A stretch of 64,000 nucleotides of DNA from Ciona savignyi (GCA_000149265.1 CH002626.1:212054-276053), one strand, 5' to 3'; shown: positions 11,298-23,716, counted from the first letter of the stretch. Notes: a model not told the origin generated them from the sequence alone. Numbers and translations: made by a program.

Positions 11298-12834
11298 TAA
11301 ATAACTTTCATTTAAAACTATACACCTTTTGGTTGCTTTTGAATTTAAAAGTTATCTCTTTGAATTAATCCAAGTATATGGGGAATTTTGGTTAAAATTA
11401 CAGTTGGACCATCCTTGGTAAACTTTTTACTATAAATAAATCGATGCTTAAAGCTTAATTTGATTAACCTATGCTTAAATAATATACCACTGTATCAATA
11501 AAATATAGGCCTACTTAAGTTATCAAACGCTTTATAAATAATGTTGAAATTATATAACAGTGTAAAAATAAACAATGTCTAAGGGATATAACGCTTTATA
11601 AAATAACAATTTGCAAGTGTTATAACGCTATATAAATAAACAGACAACAATACGAATCGCAGCACTGTTTGTACTGGCCGTGCAAAGTTATGACAACAGT
11701 CCCATTATGACTCGGCAAAACAGTCATTCACGTAACATGGCTTAACACTACCTATCGTCACATCCGGCCAAATACAAATTTAATATGATTCAATACAAAT
11801 CTGCAGTGTGGCAGATGATATATTCGTGTTTAAAATTATTTAGAACAGATGTTATGTATGGTCGTGTGGCCGAATGGTTAATGCGATGAATATATCTACC
11901 GAATTATATATAATAAAAAGGCTTATCAACGAGCCCATCATTGGGTTAAGACTTGTGTCGATTAAAAATGACATATTAGAAGATTGTTATAACTTTATTT
12001 TTAAGAAATAAGTTATTTATTTTTCATTCGTGTAATTGAGAAAACACTATGGCGTTACAACACAGGCAATCAGTTTAGTTTAGTTTAGTTTAGTTTATTC
12101 ATTTTTTGCCCCAGTTTTTTAAAAATGGCAAACGAATATAATCTCGACACAGGAACGGGAAAAGACGGCAAAACGAACAGTTGTTAAAACACGTCATAAA
12201 AAAAGGATATAATGTAATAAATATAGCGGACGCGGCCGCCAAACCTAGGCAAAAGAACAAATCCAAATTTAATTAGGATCAAACGATATAATCATCAGAT
12301 TACTTCAGGCCCAACATAGAGATTTTGAATATATTGCAATGTGTTGTATATGAATAAACATTCCTTACTGTTTTAAGCCAACAAATACTTTTTTAGAGAT
12401 TCAGGATACGTTCGCTAAGCGTATCACCCCCCAAAGACTCAATCTATAAGCAAATGCCAGTGTTGATCTCATAACCGTTCGGCTGCATGCATAATTGCTT
12501 GGATTGATTTTAGTAAGGCAAGAATTAATCTTGTTTGGTGCGCAATGTCATCATTTACCAGCATGCACACGGAATAATAAATTTAATTTGTGTAAACCAA
12601 AGCTTTTAAGGATGATACAATCAGCATTGCCATTATTACAACCTAGGCTTTGGTTAATAACAAGTTAAATGACTAATTTGTACAAGCTACACACATTGCC
12701 TACCAATAAGGGAACAACGTCACATACTTATGATTCATTGCGTTTTGAACCTGTTCTTTAAACTCGCTTCCTAATTTGTATACAATTTCAGTAACACTAA
12801 CAAGAAAATGTAATTATCTCATGCGAATGGTTAC

Positions 12835-13761
12835 CTGGTTCTCGAAAACCGCCGATCCAATACCCTATGATCCACGGTCCTGACCACCAACTCGTACTAA
12901 TCGATGAGTCCAAGAGAAGCTTGATTATATTCTGCAGCTGACCGTCTCTGACAATTACCAAATCGCCTTGTAGCGATTGGCAGTAAGTTCGTGCCTCATC
13001 AAATGTCTTGTCCATTGCGATCGCTGAAATCCTGCTTCCATTGTACACTGCTGTTGTTCCTATACATTTGAATTAGTTTTTTCGGCAATTAGAAGATCGG
13101 GGTCCAGAAAGGTAACGGATTGAAACCAGTCCCTGGCTTATCAGTTATATTAATGTAGTCTACAAGGCTTTTTGCGGGATTTAACTGACTAAGAATAATG
13201 GGTTAAACCAGGGATGTCCAACCTGGCTCACCTGAGATTTTTGTGCGGCCCGCAAGTCATTTTCAATCCAAGTAGTATTTTGAACTTTAAATTTTAGCCT
13301 AAATAAAATGTATCAGTCAGCTTTTAGGGGCGCAGTAATAGTAGGCTATAAGTATGGGAGCAACAGGAATACAGAATTATGTATTGTTTCTTTATGTACC
13401 ATTTTTTTGGAAATTTAATAGGTTCTGTGGCTCATTGAATTATTTCAAGTGAAAATGCGGGCCACTACAATAAAATGTTGGACATCCCTGGGTTAAACTA
13501 AAGCGATAGAAAGATCTCAATCATAAAACAAACTTGATTAGCATCGGTTTTCCTCGAAGATGGGCACGTGTTAAATAGAAGAATGCCCGTGATGTAACAT
13601 TACTGCGTTTTCTCAAGCATAAATATAGTATCACAAGTTAATCAAATCGTATTCAAAGTTAATCAAATCGGATTTACGTTTAACTGTTACTTACCCAGAC
13701 TGTTCGCTTGCTGTTTTAGTAAACACAACACGAAAATCACTTTAGCCAATAGCTCTGTCAT
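12835..13761 (-). CDS. Duplicate signal-peptide and CTLD first-half exons
   Basis: Exon 13695-13761 (ATG, 22 codons plus one base; hydrophobic core VIFVLCLL, ending QQANSL) and exon 12835-13050 (216 nt) duplicate the first two exons of the lectin phosphatase. Lengths of the CTLD exon and all phases are the same; the CTLD half shares FDEARTYCQ and GDLVIVRD with its partner. No second CTLD half, EGF or phosphatase exon follows before the next signal-peptide exon at 10283. Either this is a truncated tandem duplicate, or it is an alternative first-exon pair that splices in phase to the shared exon at 8854. An intact hAT MITE lies between its two exons. Confidence 0.7.
13209..13490. mobile_element. 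hAT-type MITE, intact ends
   Basis: Terminal inverted repeats CAGGGATGTCCAACCT / TGTTGGACATCCCTG with a perfect 8-bp target duplication GGTTAAAC (13201-13208 and 13491-13498), diagnostic of hAT superfamily transposition. 282 bp, no coding capacity. Lies between the two exons of the duplicated lectin 5' unit. Confidence 0.85.
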
Positions 13762-14237
13762 CTTTAAAGACCAGTTTACTGAGAATATAACTTAAGCGCT
13801 GTTATCATGTTTGTTATTACGGAATTTCCTTATTCATAGCTTCGCACTCGTTAATCTTTTCCTGTTTCCTTTTAGAGATGACGCAGTAGAACTTTTTTAA
13901 TATTACCACATGCACATTGTTCCATTGATGGTATACCGGTTCAAATAACACCTCCGCAGCATTCGACGTTTGTTTAATTGTCTTAAATTACTTTTAAAAA
14001 ATTCGTGACATAGTTAAAATATTGTTTTACCGTTTTTCGCCTACTTCCTTTACTTGTTTATTTTAGGTACGTGTTCTTTTAATTATTGTTTTGAGCAAAA
14101 CAAAGATAATCTATAAACAACCAAATGTTTTATCATTTTTATGGTTATTAGTTTTAAACCCCTGATGGGCTCATCGCCAAAGCCGGTTTGTAAAGAATTG
14201 CTATTTTAGTTGCGTTAACCATTGGGCCACACGACAG

Positions 14238-16880
14238 TGTAGCATTTCGTATTATAGTATATACTTGTTTTAATTTATGTCTAAAACATTTTGTGTTTTA
14301 AACGTCGCTTTTTGTGTTTGATGTTTTTCTCACGTGTTTTATTATTTTTTTACGTAATTATCACCTTGTACGGTCCTTTGTACTTCATCTGGTTTAAATC
14401 ATTAACATAGTTTCCCCACCTAATTCCCCACAGTTAGTCAAACGTGCAGATGTGAAACGTCTCGCACGTAAACTTATCGCACCTTTTAAATTCCCTATAT
14501 AATCTGGAAATTTGAATAGTATGATATAACCTACCTCAACCTAAGTAACTTGCGCCAGACTATATAATTCGCATTTAGAATAAGTAACCTGCACCACAAG
14601 TATTTAAAGACGTAAAATACAATTATACTGAACAAGGAATCAGATTTTGGAATTGAGAAGAGATTAAGCAACGAAGAAATATTGGTCACTATAATTATTA
14701 GTGTGCGTTCTGTGGAGAATAGACTTTCCGCTGCGCAGCTCGCGAGAGACCGTTAGGCAGCCAGCCTAAACAAGCTCAGCTAACGCCTCGGTCAGTTAAA
14801 CGACAAAAGAAAGCGCGAGCCCACATTGTTGAGCACGACGTGATAATGGACACGCACCTTCCCGAAACGAACAATTTCCGACGTCAACTTTAATTCGAAG
14901 TTTCGAGTACATTGGCAACGACGAGTGGCCCAATGCAAGTTATTTAAGAAGCAAAAAATTCAAAAACAAGCAACTTCAAGCATTAAGTAAGAAACGCCCC
15001 TTTTCGCTGGACGAAGTTGGTGACTAACAAGACAACGCACTCTATTCAAATCAAGTTAATAAGCATCGTCTCCGCCGACGAAAGAAGAGAATACGCAAGA
15101 CGACGTTCCCTTTACGAAATATGAAAGGGTTGTATTATTATTTTTGTAACTTCTAGATTATATTTTGTAAGTTTTATTACTATTTTTATACTATGTAATT
15201 ATTATTCTGCAACGATAGCAAATACTAGTGTTCCTGGTTTGGTTGGATGGTACTAGGCTACTGTAAGAATGCATAATATCGGTGTTTTACTCTACAGACT
15301 TCTTACAATCACGAAGAGCAAACGCGCCTTCAACAACTGCTACATATGCACTTCATTTTAAACAAGGTCAGTAACGCTTTTACGATTATGCTATCATGAG
15401 CTTGAGTCAATGATGCCATGCTGCGCCAACCCATCCGGTATATTATGCGCATTTACACGTCGAACGACGTTTGTTTTGTTCGTTCGCGCCAGATTTTCAA
15501 TGTTACCGCCGACAAGGCGTTAGTTTTCTTTTAATTGCCTCACGCAAATTATGCGTCTAGTTCATGCGATTAAATACTCGTTTTTAGCAGCGGCTCGAGG
15601 TTTGTTTCTTTTTCTGCGAAGTCTGATCGCCTCTCAGTCAATGTGTCGGATGTTCCGAACCGAATATATTTCGTGTGTAAAACAGGCTTTTACAAACACC
15701 GCACAGTAATGATGAGACACGGCTTATGTCCTGCTTACTAAAAGTTTTCTTTTGTTTGTTGATGGAAATACATCCGCGCAAGATTATTTCCCTTATTCGT
15801 TACGAGTCGTAAAACCTACATATGACAGGTCGCTCGGTTTTTGTTTTTGCGTTTTTATTAATTGCGCTTTCGTCGCATATAGCGAGATCATCGCTGCATT
15901 TATTTCATGCTCACTCGGTAGTGAGTAACCAGGCGTACATGCCTTGGTTTATTAGCTGGCAAAGTATGAAAATATGGCTCATGTGATGCAAATTGTGGCG
16001 TTGCTACCTTGAATATGAGATGTCACTTTTACTACATATTCCACATAACATTTATCACGCATTAACATACATGACACCAGATTTTAATGCACGATTGCAC
16101 AATTCTAGCATTGTACTTATTCACCCAACCAGGGTATTCTAGTATATTTGCAGGATCAACGAGTGAAATGCTCGAAACTTCGTGAGATCGTTTACCCCAT
16201 CTACCGATATTCGATGGTTATTTCGACTCAACATCCGAAATGCTCAACTAGATCGTGTTTCTTAAACTTAACAAATGTGGAAAAAATGAGATGTTGTAGC
16301 ATTTCGTATTATAGTATATACTTGTTTTAATTTATGTCTAAACATTTTGTGTTTTAAACGTCGCTTTTTGTGTTTGATGTTTTTCTCACGTGTTTTATTA
16401 TTTTTTTACGTAATTATCACCTTGTACGGTCCTTTGTACTTCATCTGGTTTAAATCATTAACATAGTTTCCCCACCTAATTCCCCACAGTTAGTCAAACG
16501 TGCAGATGTGAAACGTCTCGCACGTAAACTTATCGCACCTTTTAAATTCCCTATATAATCTGGAAATTTGAATAGTATGATATAACCTACCTCAACCTAA
16601 GTAACTTGCGCCAGACTATATAATTCGCATTTAGAATAAGTAACCTGCACCACAAGTATTTAAAGACGTAAAATACAATTATACTGAACAAGGAATCAGA
16701 TTTTGGAATTGAGAAGAGATTAAGCAACGAAGAAATATTGGTCACTATAATTATTAGTGTGCGTTCTGTGGAGAATAGACTTTCCGCTGCGCAGCTCGCG
16801 AGAGACCGTTAGGCAGCCAGCCTAAACAAGCTCAGCTAACGCCTCGGTCAGTAAACTCCAAAAGCAAGCGCGAGCCCATA
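14238..16880 (+). mobile_element. Non-autonomous LTR retrotransposon 1
   Basis: Direct terminal repeats 14238-14825 (588 bp) and 16295-16880 (586 bp) begin TGTAGCATTT and end CCCACA/CCCATA, differing at about six sites. A 4-bp target duplication ACAG flanks the element (14234-14237 and 16881-16884). A purine tract (GTGGAAAAAATGAGATG) precedes the right LTR, indicating plus orientation. The 1.47-kb interior has no gag or pol frame. The paralogous site near 32605-32640 has no insertion and only one ACAG, confirming both ends. Confidence 0.85.
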
Positions 16881-17939
16881 ACAGTACCTCAACCTTTGAT
16901 TTATTATCTTTTTAACGGTCTTACTTTCGAACGCAATACGGGGTTAAACCCGGTTTTTGCACATAATTTCGTATATGTATCAGTCGCGTTAAACATTCGA
17001 CGACACAAACGTTTAAAAAAAGACATATTTACTGGTATAAGTTTGATATGCTCGTCACTAAGACCGTTTTTGTATAGAATCGGTATATGTATAGGTCGCG
17101 CAGCTTAGGTTAGTAGGGTAGGAGTAGTTTTGTTTACATCATTCCCGCAACAGCGATTTTAATAAAGACGCAGGGAAAAAAGATGCATCAGTTTAATTAA
17201 TCAAACAGATCGGTCATGTCACGTTATATTGCAAAATAAACACAAACTGAGTGTATTGCGGTAACGGGAAAATTCCGGTAAGACGGTAAACCCTTAACGC
17301 CAGTAATAATACTATAAGAACGACATAACTGGACTATTGTTTGTGAGGTGGCAGAATGATTAACCTGTGGGGATTTAGGCATTTTTATACCACTTGATGC
17401 CTATGTCTGGCACTTAATTTGGTCTAAAGTGCCTTAGTTATTAAGACTCCAAAATGACTCCGACAATCTGAACACAGTTTAGAAAGGTTTCTTTATTGTT
17501 CGATTACAAGCTGACCTAGTAAACTACATATAGTTTAACTGATTGGTTAGACATGCCTGGAGATGCGCACCAAAGCAGGCAGCTATTTATGTCCGCATTC
17601 CAGAACACGTTTTTAATACTTGGGAAAAAGTAAAATGTCTCAACTTCGTGGCAATTTGTTAGTCAAGCGACCGCAGGGTAGTTTATCGTGAGGAAACAGA
17701 TTAAACAAGAAACATCGAGTCTGGTGCGGAGATTAAAGCCGATTTACAGGCTCTGCAATAAAGGCTTAGCTATAGCTTACGGATTTCGTGATTGAACCCA
17801 ACAAAACCACATGCAAAACAAAATAGAAAATAATACTGTAATAAGAATATTTATTTAAAGAGTTATTGGACAATATACATAATAATATTTAATCGTGTAA
17901 TGGGAATTTATATTCAACATCTGGACCTCAATTTAACAT

Positions 17940-18195
17940 GTTTTCGGAAAGCGGGAATTCCCCTTGTGATTTTATTTTTTTGGGTAAGCCCTAGGTAATT
18001 TTTTTCTTTTTTAAACTGCAGTGGCTAACGTACTAACATTCCATCAATAAAATTGGAGCAGCTATTCAAGCACTATATCGTTTTCGTTTTTAACCTCCAA
18101 AATTAATTCCTTTGGATTTATCACCCTAAATTGTAATTGTGTATTAAGAATATTGTCGGCTAAACCTGTGGTTGACACTATCTAGTTCTAAATAA
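17940..18195 (+). repeat. Partial CTAG-ended element in the left inverted-repeat arm
   Basis: GCGGGAATTCCCC near 17953 and the terminal block GTGGTTGACACTATCTAG near 18185 belong to the 335-bp/CTAG family. The same fragment occurs inverted at about 31.41-31.65 kb, so it predates the inverted duplication. Confidence 0.5.
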
Positions 18196-18438
18196 TTTTA
18201 CTACATTAAACAACGACATTTTAACAAAATACTACAACGAAAAAAATTTGGTTTGAAAATTTGTCCCGCAGCCACACATTACATTCAAATATAGACTATA
18301 TAGGATAATGTAAAAAACTGAGTATTTTATTCTATGGCTTAAAAGTACGATTTTTACCATACTAGATTCTTTTTATCAACTCGTGACAGGCTCGTTGTCA
18401 CTGATCCTTTTTTAAATAGCATCCGGCGGTACTTCTAA

Positions 18439-18642
18439 ATACTACAGGATCGCTTGGAGCGCATAGATCGCTTGGATCACTTGGAGCGCATGGAGCGTTT
18501 GGAGCGCTTGGATAGCAATAAAGATTATGATAATAATGTTAGGGTTGGTGTTAAAGTTAGTTCTTGGGTTGAGATTAGTGCTTGGGACAGGGTTAAAATT
18601 GCAAACCAAGCGACCCAAGCGCTCCAAGCAATCCTGTAGTAT
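18439..18642. mobile_element. MITE with ATACTACAGGAT inverted ends (no inner SINE)
   Basis: Perfect 12-bp ends ATACTACAGGAT / ATCCTGTAGTAT, with degenerate CGCTTGGAG repeats inside the left end. The centre (AACATTATTATCATAATCTT on the minus strand) is the empty version of the SINE site in the two sister copies. Confidence 0.65.
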
Positions 18643-19264
18643 TGCGAGGCATCCGAATGCAGTATATAAATAGTCGCGTTATCATTTCCACCATACAACC
18701 GTTCATACGACAGGCAATTCAATAGAGTCAAGCGTCAGGTTCAATGAGCTATTGTTGTGTGTTATATATGCTTGAGGCCTTTTTTACTTTTAATAAAATC
18801 AACTAATCCAGTAAATTCTGGCAATGGTGGAATTTTTAGTTTTGTTCTACTGTTAGGTTGAGGCAAGCTCCCGCCTGTTTTCTTAGGTACACAAACCACC
18901 AAGCCAAATGCTAATGTCGGACGGTAACATTCCACCATAAAGCCAAAACCAATTTAGCAATTTCACTGCATCCTCAACTTTTGCTTTAAGTATTTTTAGT
19001 CTTACTTTCGGTAAAAGGTCAGCATGTATCAATTTAAAAAAATAATTGTTTAAACTTCAGCTGCATTTTATAACATTTAACCATTTTCAAAATAATAATT
19101 TGTTAATTGAAGTGACACTTTTTAATTTAAATATTTATAATTATAAATTCAAAAGTGTTTTATTTGTTCTGATTTATTATTCCATGTTTTATGTGACTTC
19201 ATTATTATCTTTCATTCGCCTTTTTATCGTTAGCTCTCTTCATTTTTTTTATTTGCCTTATTAT

Positions 19265-19530
19265 GTCCGCCCAGGTAGTCTAGTGGTTTAGTGCGACGCC
19301 TTTTAGCCGATAGGTTGCAGATTCTAAACTGGTCGCTAGCTAGTCGGCTGTGTCCTTTGGCAAGGCACTTTACGGTCATAGCTTGAACCTAGCGGAATAA
19401 TGGGTTCCACCAAATTGACGAAATATGTATATCATACACAACACTGCAATAGCTCCGGTAACCCGCCAGTACGTTTGTTAACCACCTGGGTTTTCCCATT
19501 TACGGGGATAAACATGAATATCCTATCCTA
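19265..19530 (+). mobile_element. Family 1 SINE in left arm
   Basis: Head GTCTAGTGGTTTAGTGCG through TCCTATCCTA tail. Mirrored by 29865-30153, so it predates the inverted duplication. Confidence 0.7.
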
Positions 19531-19837
19531 CTATTTTGTTCCACGCGTAAGACATTTTTGATTTATTTTCTATCAATTATGACCTAACATGTACGGGCAG
19601 AGTGGATGTTATAACATAGGAAATTGCAGACTATACAACGATAAAAACTTGCTATTCTGCGGGATTTACAAACTTATTGTTCACCATGCTCGGGATATTC
19701 CAACTACGTCGAGTTTTGTGTAACAGTCGATGCAATGATTTTTGTGTTGTATTCATACAAAACCAAGCGAATTAACTCGAATAAAATTTTCTCGATTGAA
19801 CAAAATAGATTGGCTTTATCATTAAACAACTTGAAAC

Positions 19838-21592
19838 TTAAGCTCTTCGTTCGCACAGAGCATACAGCTCAGGGCGGGAACAAGGGTAGTCATTCCACTG
19901 CGTTGTACCAAAATGATTTACGCCCACGCAATCTTCGTTTTTATAGTCGTTCGGCTCCCCTGGCTTCCAGTTAGCTTGGCTGCTCTGAAGTGCGGTGCCA
20001 TCCTCCCACATGAACCGACCTTCACCCGCTTTGTCAGTCAAGCCGATCCAATAATTTTCCGCGGCTAGAACGGACATTTGAGCACCCAGAATTCTAGCAG
20101 AGTCATTAATGATTAGTTTGCGTAGTGTTATGTGGGACTGGGTTGTCAATTTAAAGTTTTTAGTGGAATGTGTTACGACTTTTGCGCCTAGAATAGTGTG
20201 GTCCCAGAACCCTGTTCTAACGGCCAATCGTGAGACCTGTCTGCCTTAGTCTACTATAAATAATACGCTGTTACGATAGGGCGATTTAATAAAACGTAAA
20301 AGATAAAAGAATAATAAAAACTGCGACAACGTCAACTGGTATCCGATAGCGTTACTCGATACACTGTACAATACTCAATATACCGTCCAATACTCAATAC
20401 GCCGTACAATACTCGATACTCTGTACAATACTCAATATACCGTCCAATACTCAATACGCCGAACAATATTCAATACACTGTACACTTGTTGGAAGGTACA
20501 ACGAGAACTGCCCTGACACAAACGTTTAGGCCGGGCAACGGTAAGAGCTAAAAGAACAATTAGTGCCGACAATTGATAAACCGTGTGTGCGAGTGGAAAC
20601 GGCTAAAACGCCTAAAGAGGTGCAACTTACGTACACAGGAACCATAGATAGGTGCAAAGTGACATATAAAGTGGAAAACTTACAAAAAATATAACAAACA
20701 AAGCCAAAACAACAATAACCCCAAAGCATTACATCAACGAATCCATTACAAATGTTTACCCAGAAAAACGTATTCACTTTTTATGACGCAGGTAGAGTCA
20801 TTAAACAGAGTTTTTTTGTTCCAGTCTATTTAAACGGATCGTTATATAAGACGGTAAAACACATAAATAACGTGACGATTGTTTGTAAAGTCGATACATT
20901 TTAGCGCTGAGCACATTGTGTGTTCACAACTTAGCCCGTCAACGTACTCACCGCATTACGTCTCTGCTCTTCGGTCCTTGAGTTGCTAAGGTTGCTCCTA
21001 ATTGGCTGCACTTAGATTTAGCTTGATCGTATGTCATATCCGATTTAATGGTGTGGTAAAAATAACCATTACCTGGACCGTGCCATACTTTTCCACCGAT
21101 TACTGGAAATGGTTTAGATCAATTATATAATATATTCGTTATAAATCCTGTATTTGCAACGGCTTGTTTCATCTGATTAAATGTACGCGTGAATTGCTCA
21201 CCTATTGCTGGTTGCTAGTCCACTCGAATTAAAAAGCTTATTTAAGTTTCCATTTTTTGCAATAGTGTAATTTAAAATGAATTTAAAATTGTAGTAAACC
21301 TGAAAGTAGCTTTCAGTATTGAGATTTTATTTTTAAAAAATATACCATTTTATAAAATTTTAGGAATGTGGCAGTTAAATTCCGATTAAAGATTATTCGT
21401 AAATCAATATAGTGTCAATATAGTAGTTTAACTTAGATTCAGGTTTACTACAAATTGCTATAAATGATTCGGGTTCTGTTAGGTATTTAAAATTGTTTTA
21501 ATAAAGTTAATGGTTTCGGGTTTTGAATTGATTCGCTAAACAGTATCTAACATTAATTATAATCTTACCCTTCATGCACTGGCACTTTCCAT
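19838..21592 (-). pseudogene. MBL-like lectin copy A, first exon missing
   Basis: Exons visible: hinge 21569-21592 (GKCQCMKG), CTLD first part 20952-21102 (WHGPGNGYFYHTIK, SKCSQLGA), CTLD second part 19838-20093 (YWIGLTDKAGEG, EPN, TQWNDYPC, ending CERRA). All splice sites and phases are sound. The collagen/coil exon is absent: intron 1 is interrupted at 21795 and again at 23717 by CTAG-ended repeats, and homology to the other copies stops at the second. It is the inverted partner of copy B. Without an upstream exon it has no start codon or secretion signal. Confidence 0.75.
20354..20486. repeat. 19-bp tandem repeat with 57-bp higher order
   Basis: Seven 19-bp units of the type ACTCAATACGCCGTACAAT. 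Units 2-3 recur almost unchanged as units 5-6, so a three-unit (57-bp) block was itself duplicated. In intron 3 of lectin copy A, and not present in copies B or C. Confidence 0.8.
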
Positions 21593-21794
21593 CTGCAAAC
21601 AAAATTGTTGTTTATTTGTTACGCACAACACATTCAAATGAGATTAAAATAATAAAAAAATAATATAAAACGCTTAATATAGAAATAACGTAAAACATTG
21701 GGGAAATGCCTAAACCTAGGATATTACCCTGTTTTGTAAAAGATATTGAGTTTTATTACGCAAATTTAACTTTCAAAGAGGACACAATCTTAAA

Positions 21795-23640
21795 CTAGAG
21801 AGTGTCAACCACCTGTTTAACCACCACTATTTGTAAAACACATGTTGTATGCCATATATTTATCCACAACTTGTATTTTATACACTGAATATATAGTTTG
21901 TTTCTGCAAGCATAAACGCATGGGTCCCATAGTTATCAAACCAAATTTATTTTCCATGTGTAGTTAAAAAAAGAATAAACGTCTTAAATTTACGAACATT
22001 TTTACCACAAATGTTTTAAATTAAACCGTCGTTTCAAGCGCCTAAGTGAAATGAAGCTAAATTGCCAAAACAGCCCGATTTAGTTTTTCATGGTATTAGG
22101 GAATTCCCCTAGGTTTAGTAGATAAGTTTTTGTTTTTACATATGTGGGTCATGTTATGTAACAATTCTTAAAGTTTTTATCTGTTTTGTAGACTCCTTGT
22201 TGGAGATGTCAGTGCGATATGGCATGCCTGTCACAATCTTAATTCAGGAACATAACTTCGTTTTTAACGTAATTACCCTAAGTAAATGTTTTTTCTTCTT
22301 TTAATTGGCACATACTGTCTAATGGTCTAACATTTCACCAAATCTGAATATAGTTAGAGCAGCCGTTTAAGCGCTATATGCCCCAAAAAGCTAATTCATT
22401 TGAAAAAAACCTTTTGGATTTTAACGTCTCAGGGAAATTCCCCTAGATTTATTACCCAAATTTTTGATTTCTGTATATCTAGACCATGTTGTCTAACAAA
22501 TACCAAAGTTTCATTGCGATTCCATTTTTCCTTCTGGTAGATGTCGGGGCGACATGGCGTGCTTGTCACAATCATGATTTGAGAACAAAATCTTATTGTT
22601 TAGGGTATTTCCCTAGGTAATTTTTTATTTCTTTTAAGTATAAAATCAGTTACTAATGCACTTACATTTTACCAAATCTGATTTAAAATAGCGCTGTCGT
22701 TTAAGCGCTATGCCCAATAAAGCTAATTTTTTTAAAAAAAAATACCGTTTTGTTTTGTAACGTCCCAGGGGAATTCCCCTGGATTTATTACCCGAAATTT
22801 TGATTTCTGTATATCTAGACCATGTTTTCTAACAAATAGCAAATATTCATTGTGATTCCATTTTTCCTTCTGGTAGATGTCGGGGCGACATGGCGTGCTT
22901 GTCACAATCATGATTTAAGAACAAAATCCTATTGTTTAGGGTATTTACCTAGGTAATTTTTTTATTTCTTCTTAGTGTTAAATCAGATACTAATGCACTT
23001 ACATTTCACCAAATCTGATTCAAATTGGTGCTGTCGTTTAAGCGCTATGCCCAAATAAGCTAATATTTTAGAAAAAAATACCGTTTTGGTTTTTAACGTC
23101 TCAGGGGAATTCCCCTGAATTTATCACCCAAAATTTTGGTTTCTGCATATCTAGACCATGTTGTCCAACAAATCACCAAGTTTCATTGCGATTCCATTAA
23201 CCCTTCTGGTAGATGTCGGGGCGCCATGCCATGCCTATCACAATCATGATTCAGAACAAAATCTTATTTTTTAGGGTATTTCCCTAAGTAATTTTTTTAT
23301 TTTTTTTAAGTGTTAAATCAGTGACTAATGTAGTTACATTCCAGCAAATCTGAGTCAAATTGGAAGCGTCGTTTAAACGCTATGCCCAAATAAGCTAATA
23401 TTTTAGAAAAAAATACCGTTTTGGTTTTTAACGTCTCAGGGGAATTCCCCTGAATTTATCCCCAAAAATTTTGGTTTCTGCATATCTAGGCCATGTGGTC
23501 CAACAAATCACCAAGTTTCATTGCGATTCCATTAACCCTTCTGGTAGATGTCGGGGCGCCATGCCATGCCTGTCAAGCGTTTGACGAAAAAAAAACGGAC
23601 AAAAACAATATGTGTCCCATTTTTTCAAAATGGGACCCAT
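21795..23640 (-). mobile_element. CTAG-ended, no-duplication element with 335-bp internal tandem repeats
   Basis: Read on the minus strand it starts ATGGGTCCCATTTT with a terminal hairpin (GTCCCATTTT...AAAATGGGAC) and ends ACACTCTCTAG. It splits intron 1 of lectin copy A. The uninterrupted intron of copy C (junction at 34560/34561) shows that no target bases were duplicated. The interior is a tandem array of units of about 335 bp (palindromes at 22767, 23103 and 23438). No transposase frame. CTRR-type 3' end and lack of duplication suggest a Helitron/Helentron-type non-autonomous element. Confidence 0.65.
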
Positions 23641-23716
23641 ATTTACATTAACGAAGAAACTGAAAAACGACATTCGTTATAACACAATATGGTTAAATTA
23701 AAAACTAAAAGTAATA

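Larger units (their letters stand above)
10284..12834. other. Non-coding stretch between the two lectin 5' units
   Basis: Holds two family 1 SINEs, a tRNA-Ser-like SINE at 11855-11965, a TTTAG microsatellite (12073-12100) and AT-rich DNA with GCTTTATAAATAA motifs at 11.4-11.65 kb. No CTLD second-half exon or other gene seen. Confidence 0.5.
13680..21795. repeat. Left arm of a large inverted duplication
   Basis: Landmarks run in mirrored order to 28.1-33.2 kb: signal-peptide exon, tRNA-like remnants (16.9-17.1 kb), 17.1-18.4 kb, the ATACTACAGGAT MITE, a SINE (19.26 kb), and lectin exons 4, 3, 2. Arm lengths differ because this arm gained LTR element 1. Confidence 0.75.

Noticed and set aside
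11855..11965. Sequences resembling tRNA-Ser and other tRNA heads.
   Set aside because: A- and B-box-like motifs are present but no full cloverleaf or acceptor stem; many copies with shared non-tRNA bodies show they are SINEs.
16896..17108. Similar 70-80-codon frames at 16896-17108 and 32382-32624.
   Set aside because: They overlap two tRNA-like SINE remnants in both arms of the inverted duplication; conservation is explained by duplication, and the third copy at 51.0 kb is not open.
20526..20777. 83-codon minus-strand frame rich in Cys and Phe.
   Set aside because: Sits in intron 3 of lectin A, has no known motif and is not kept open in the equivalent introns of B and C.
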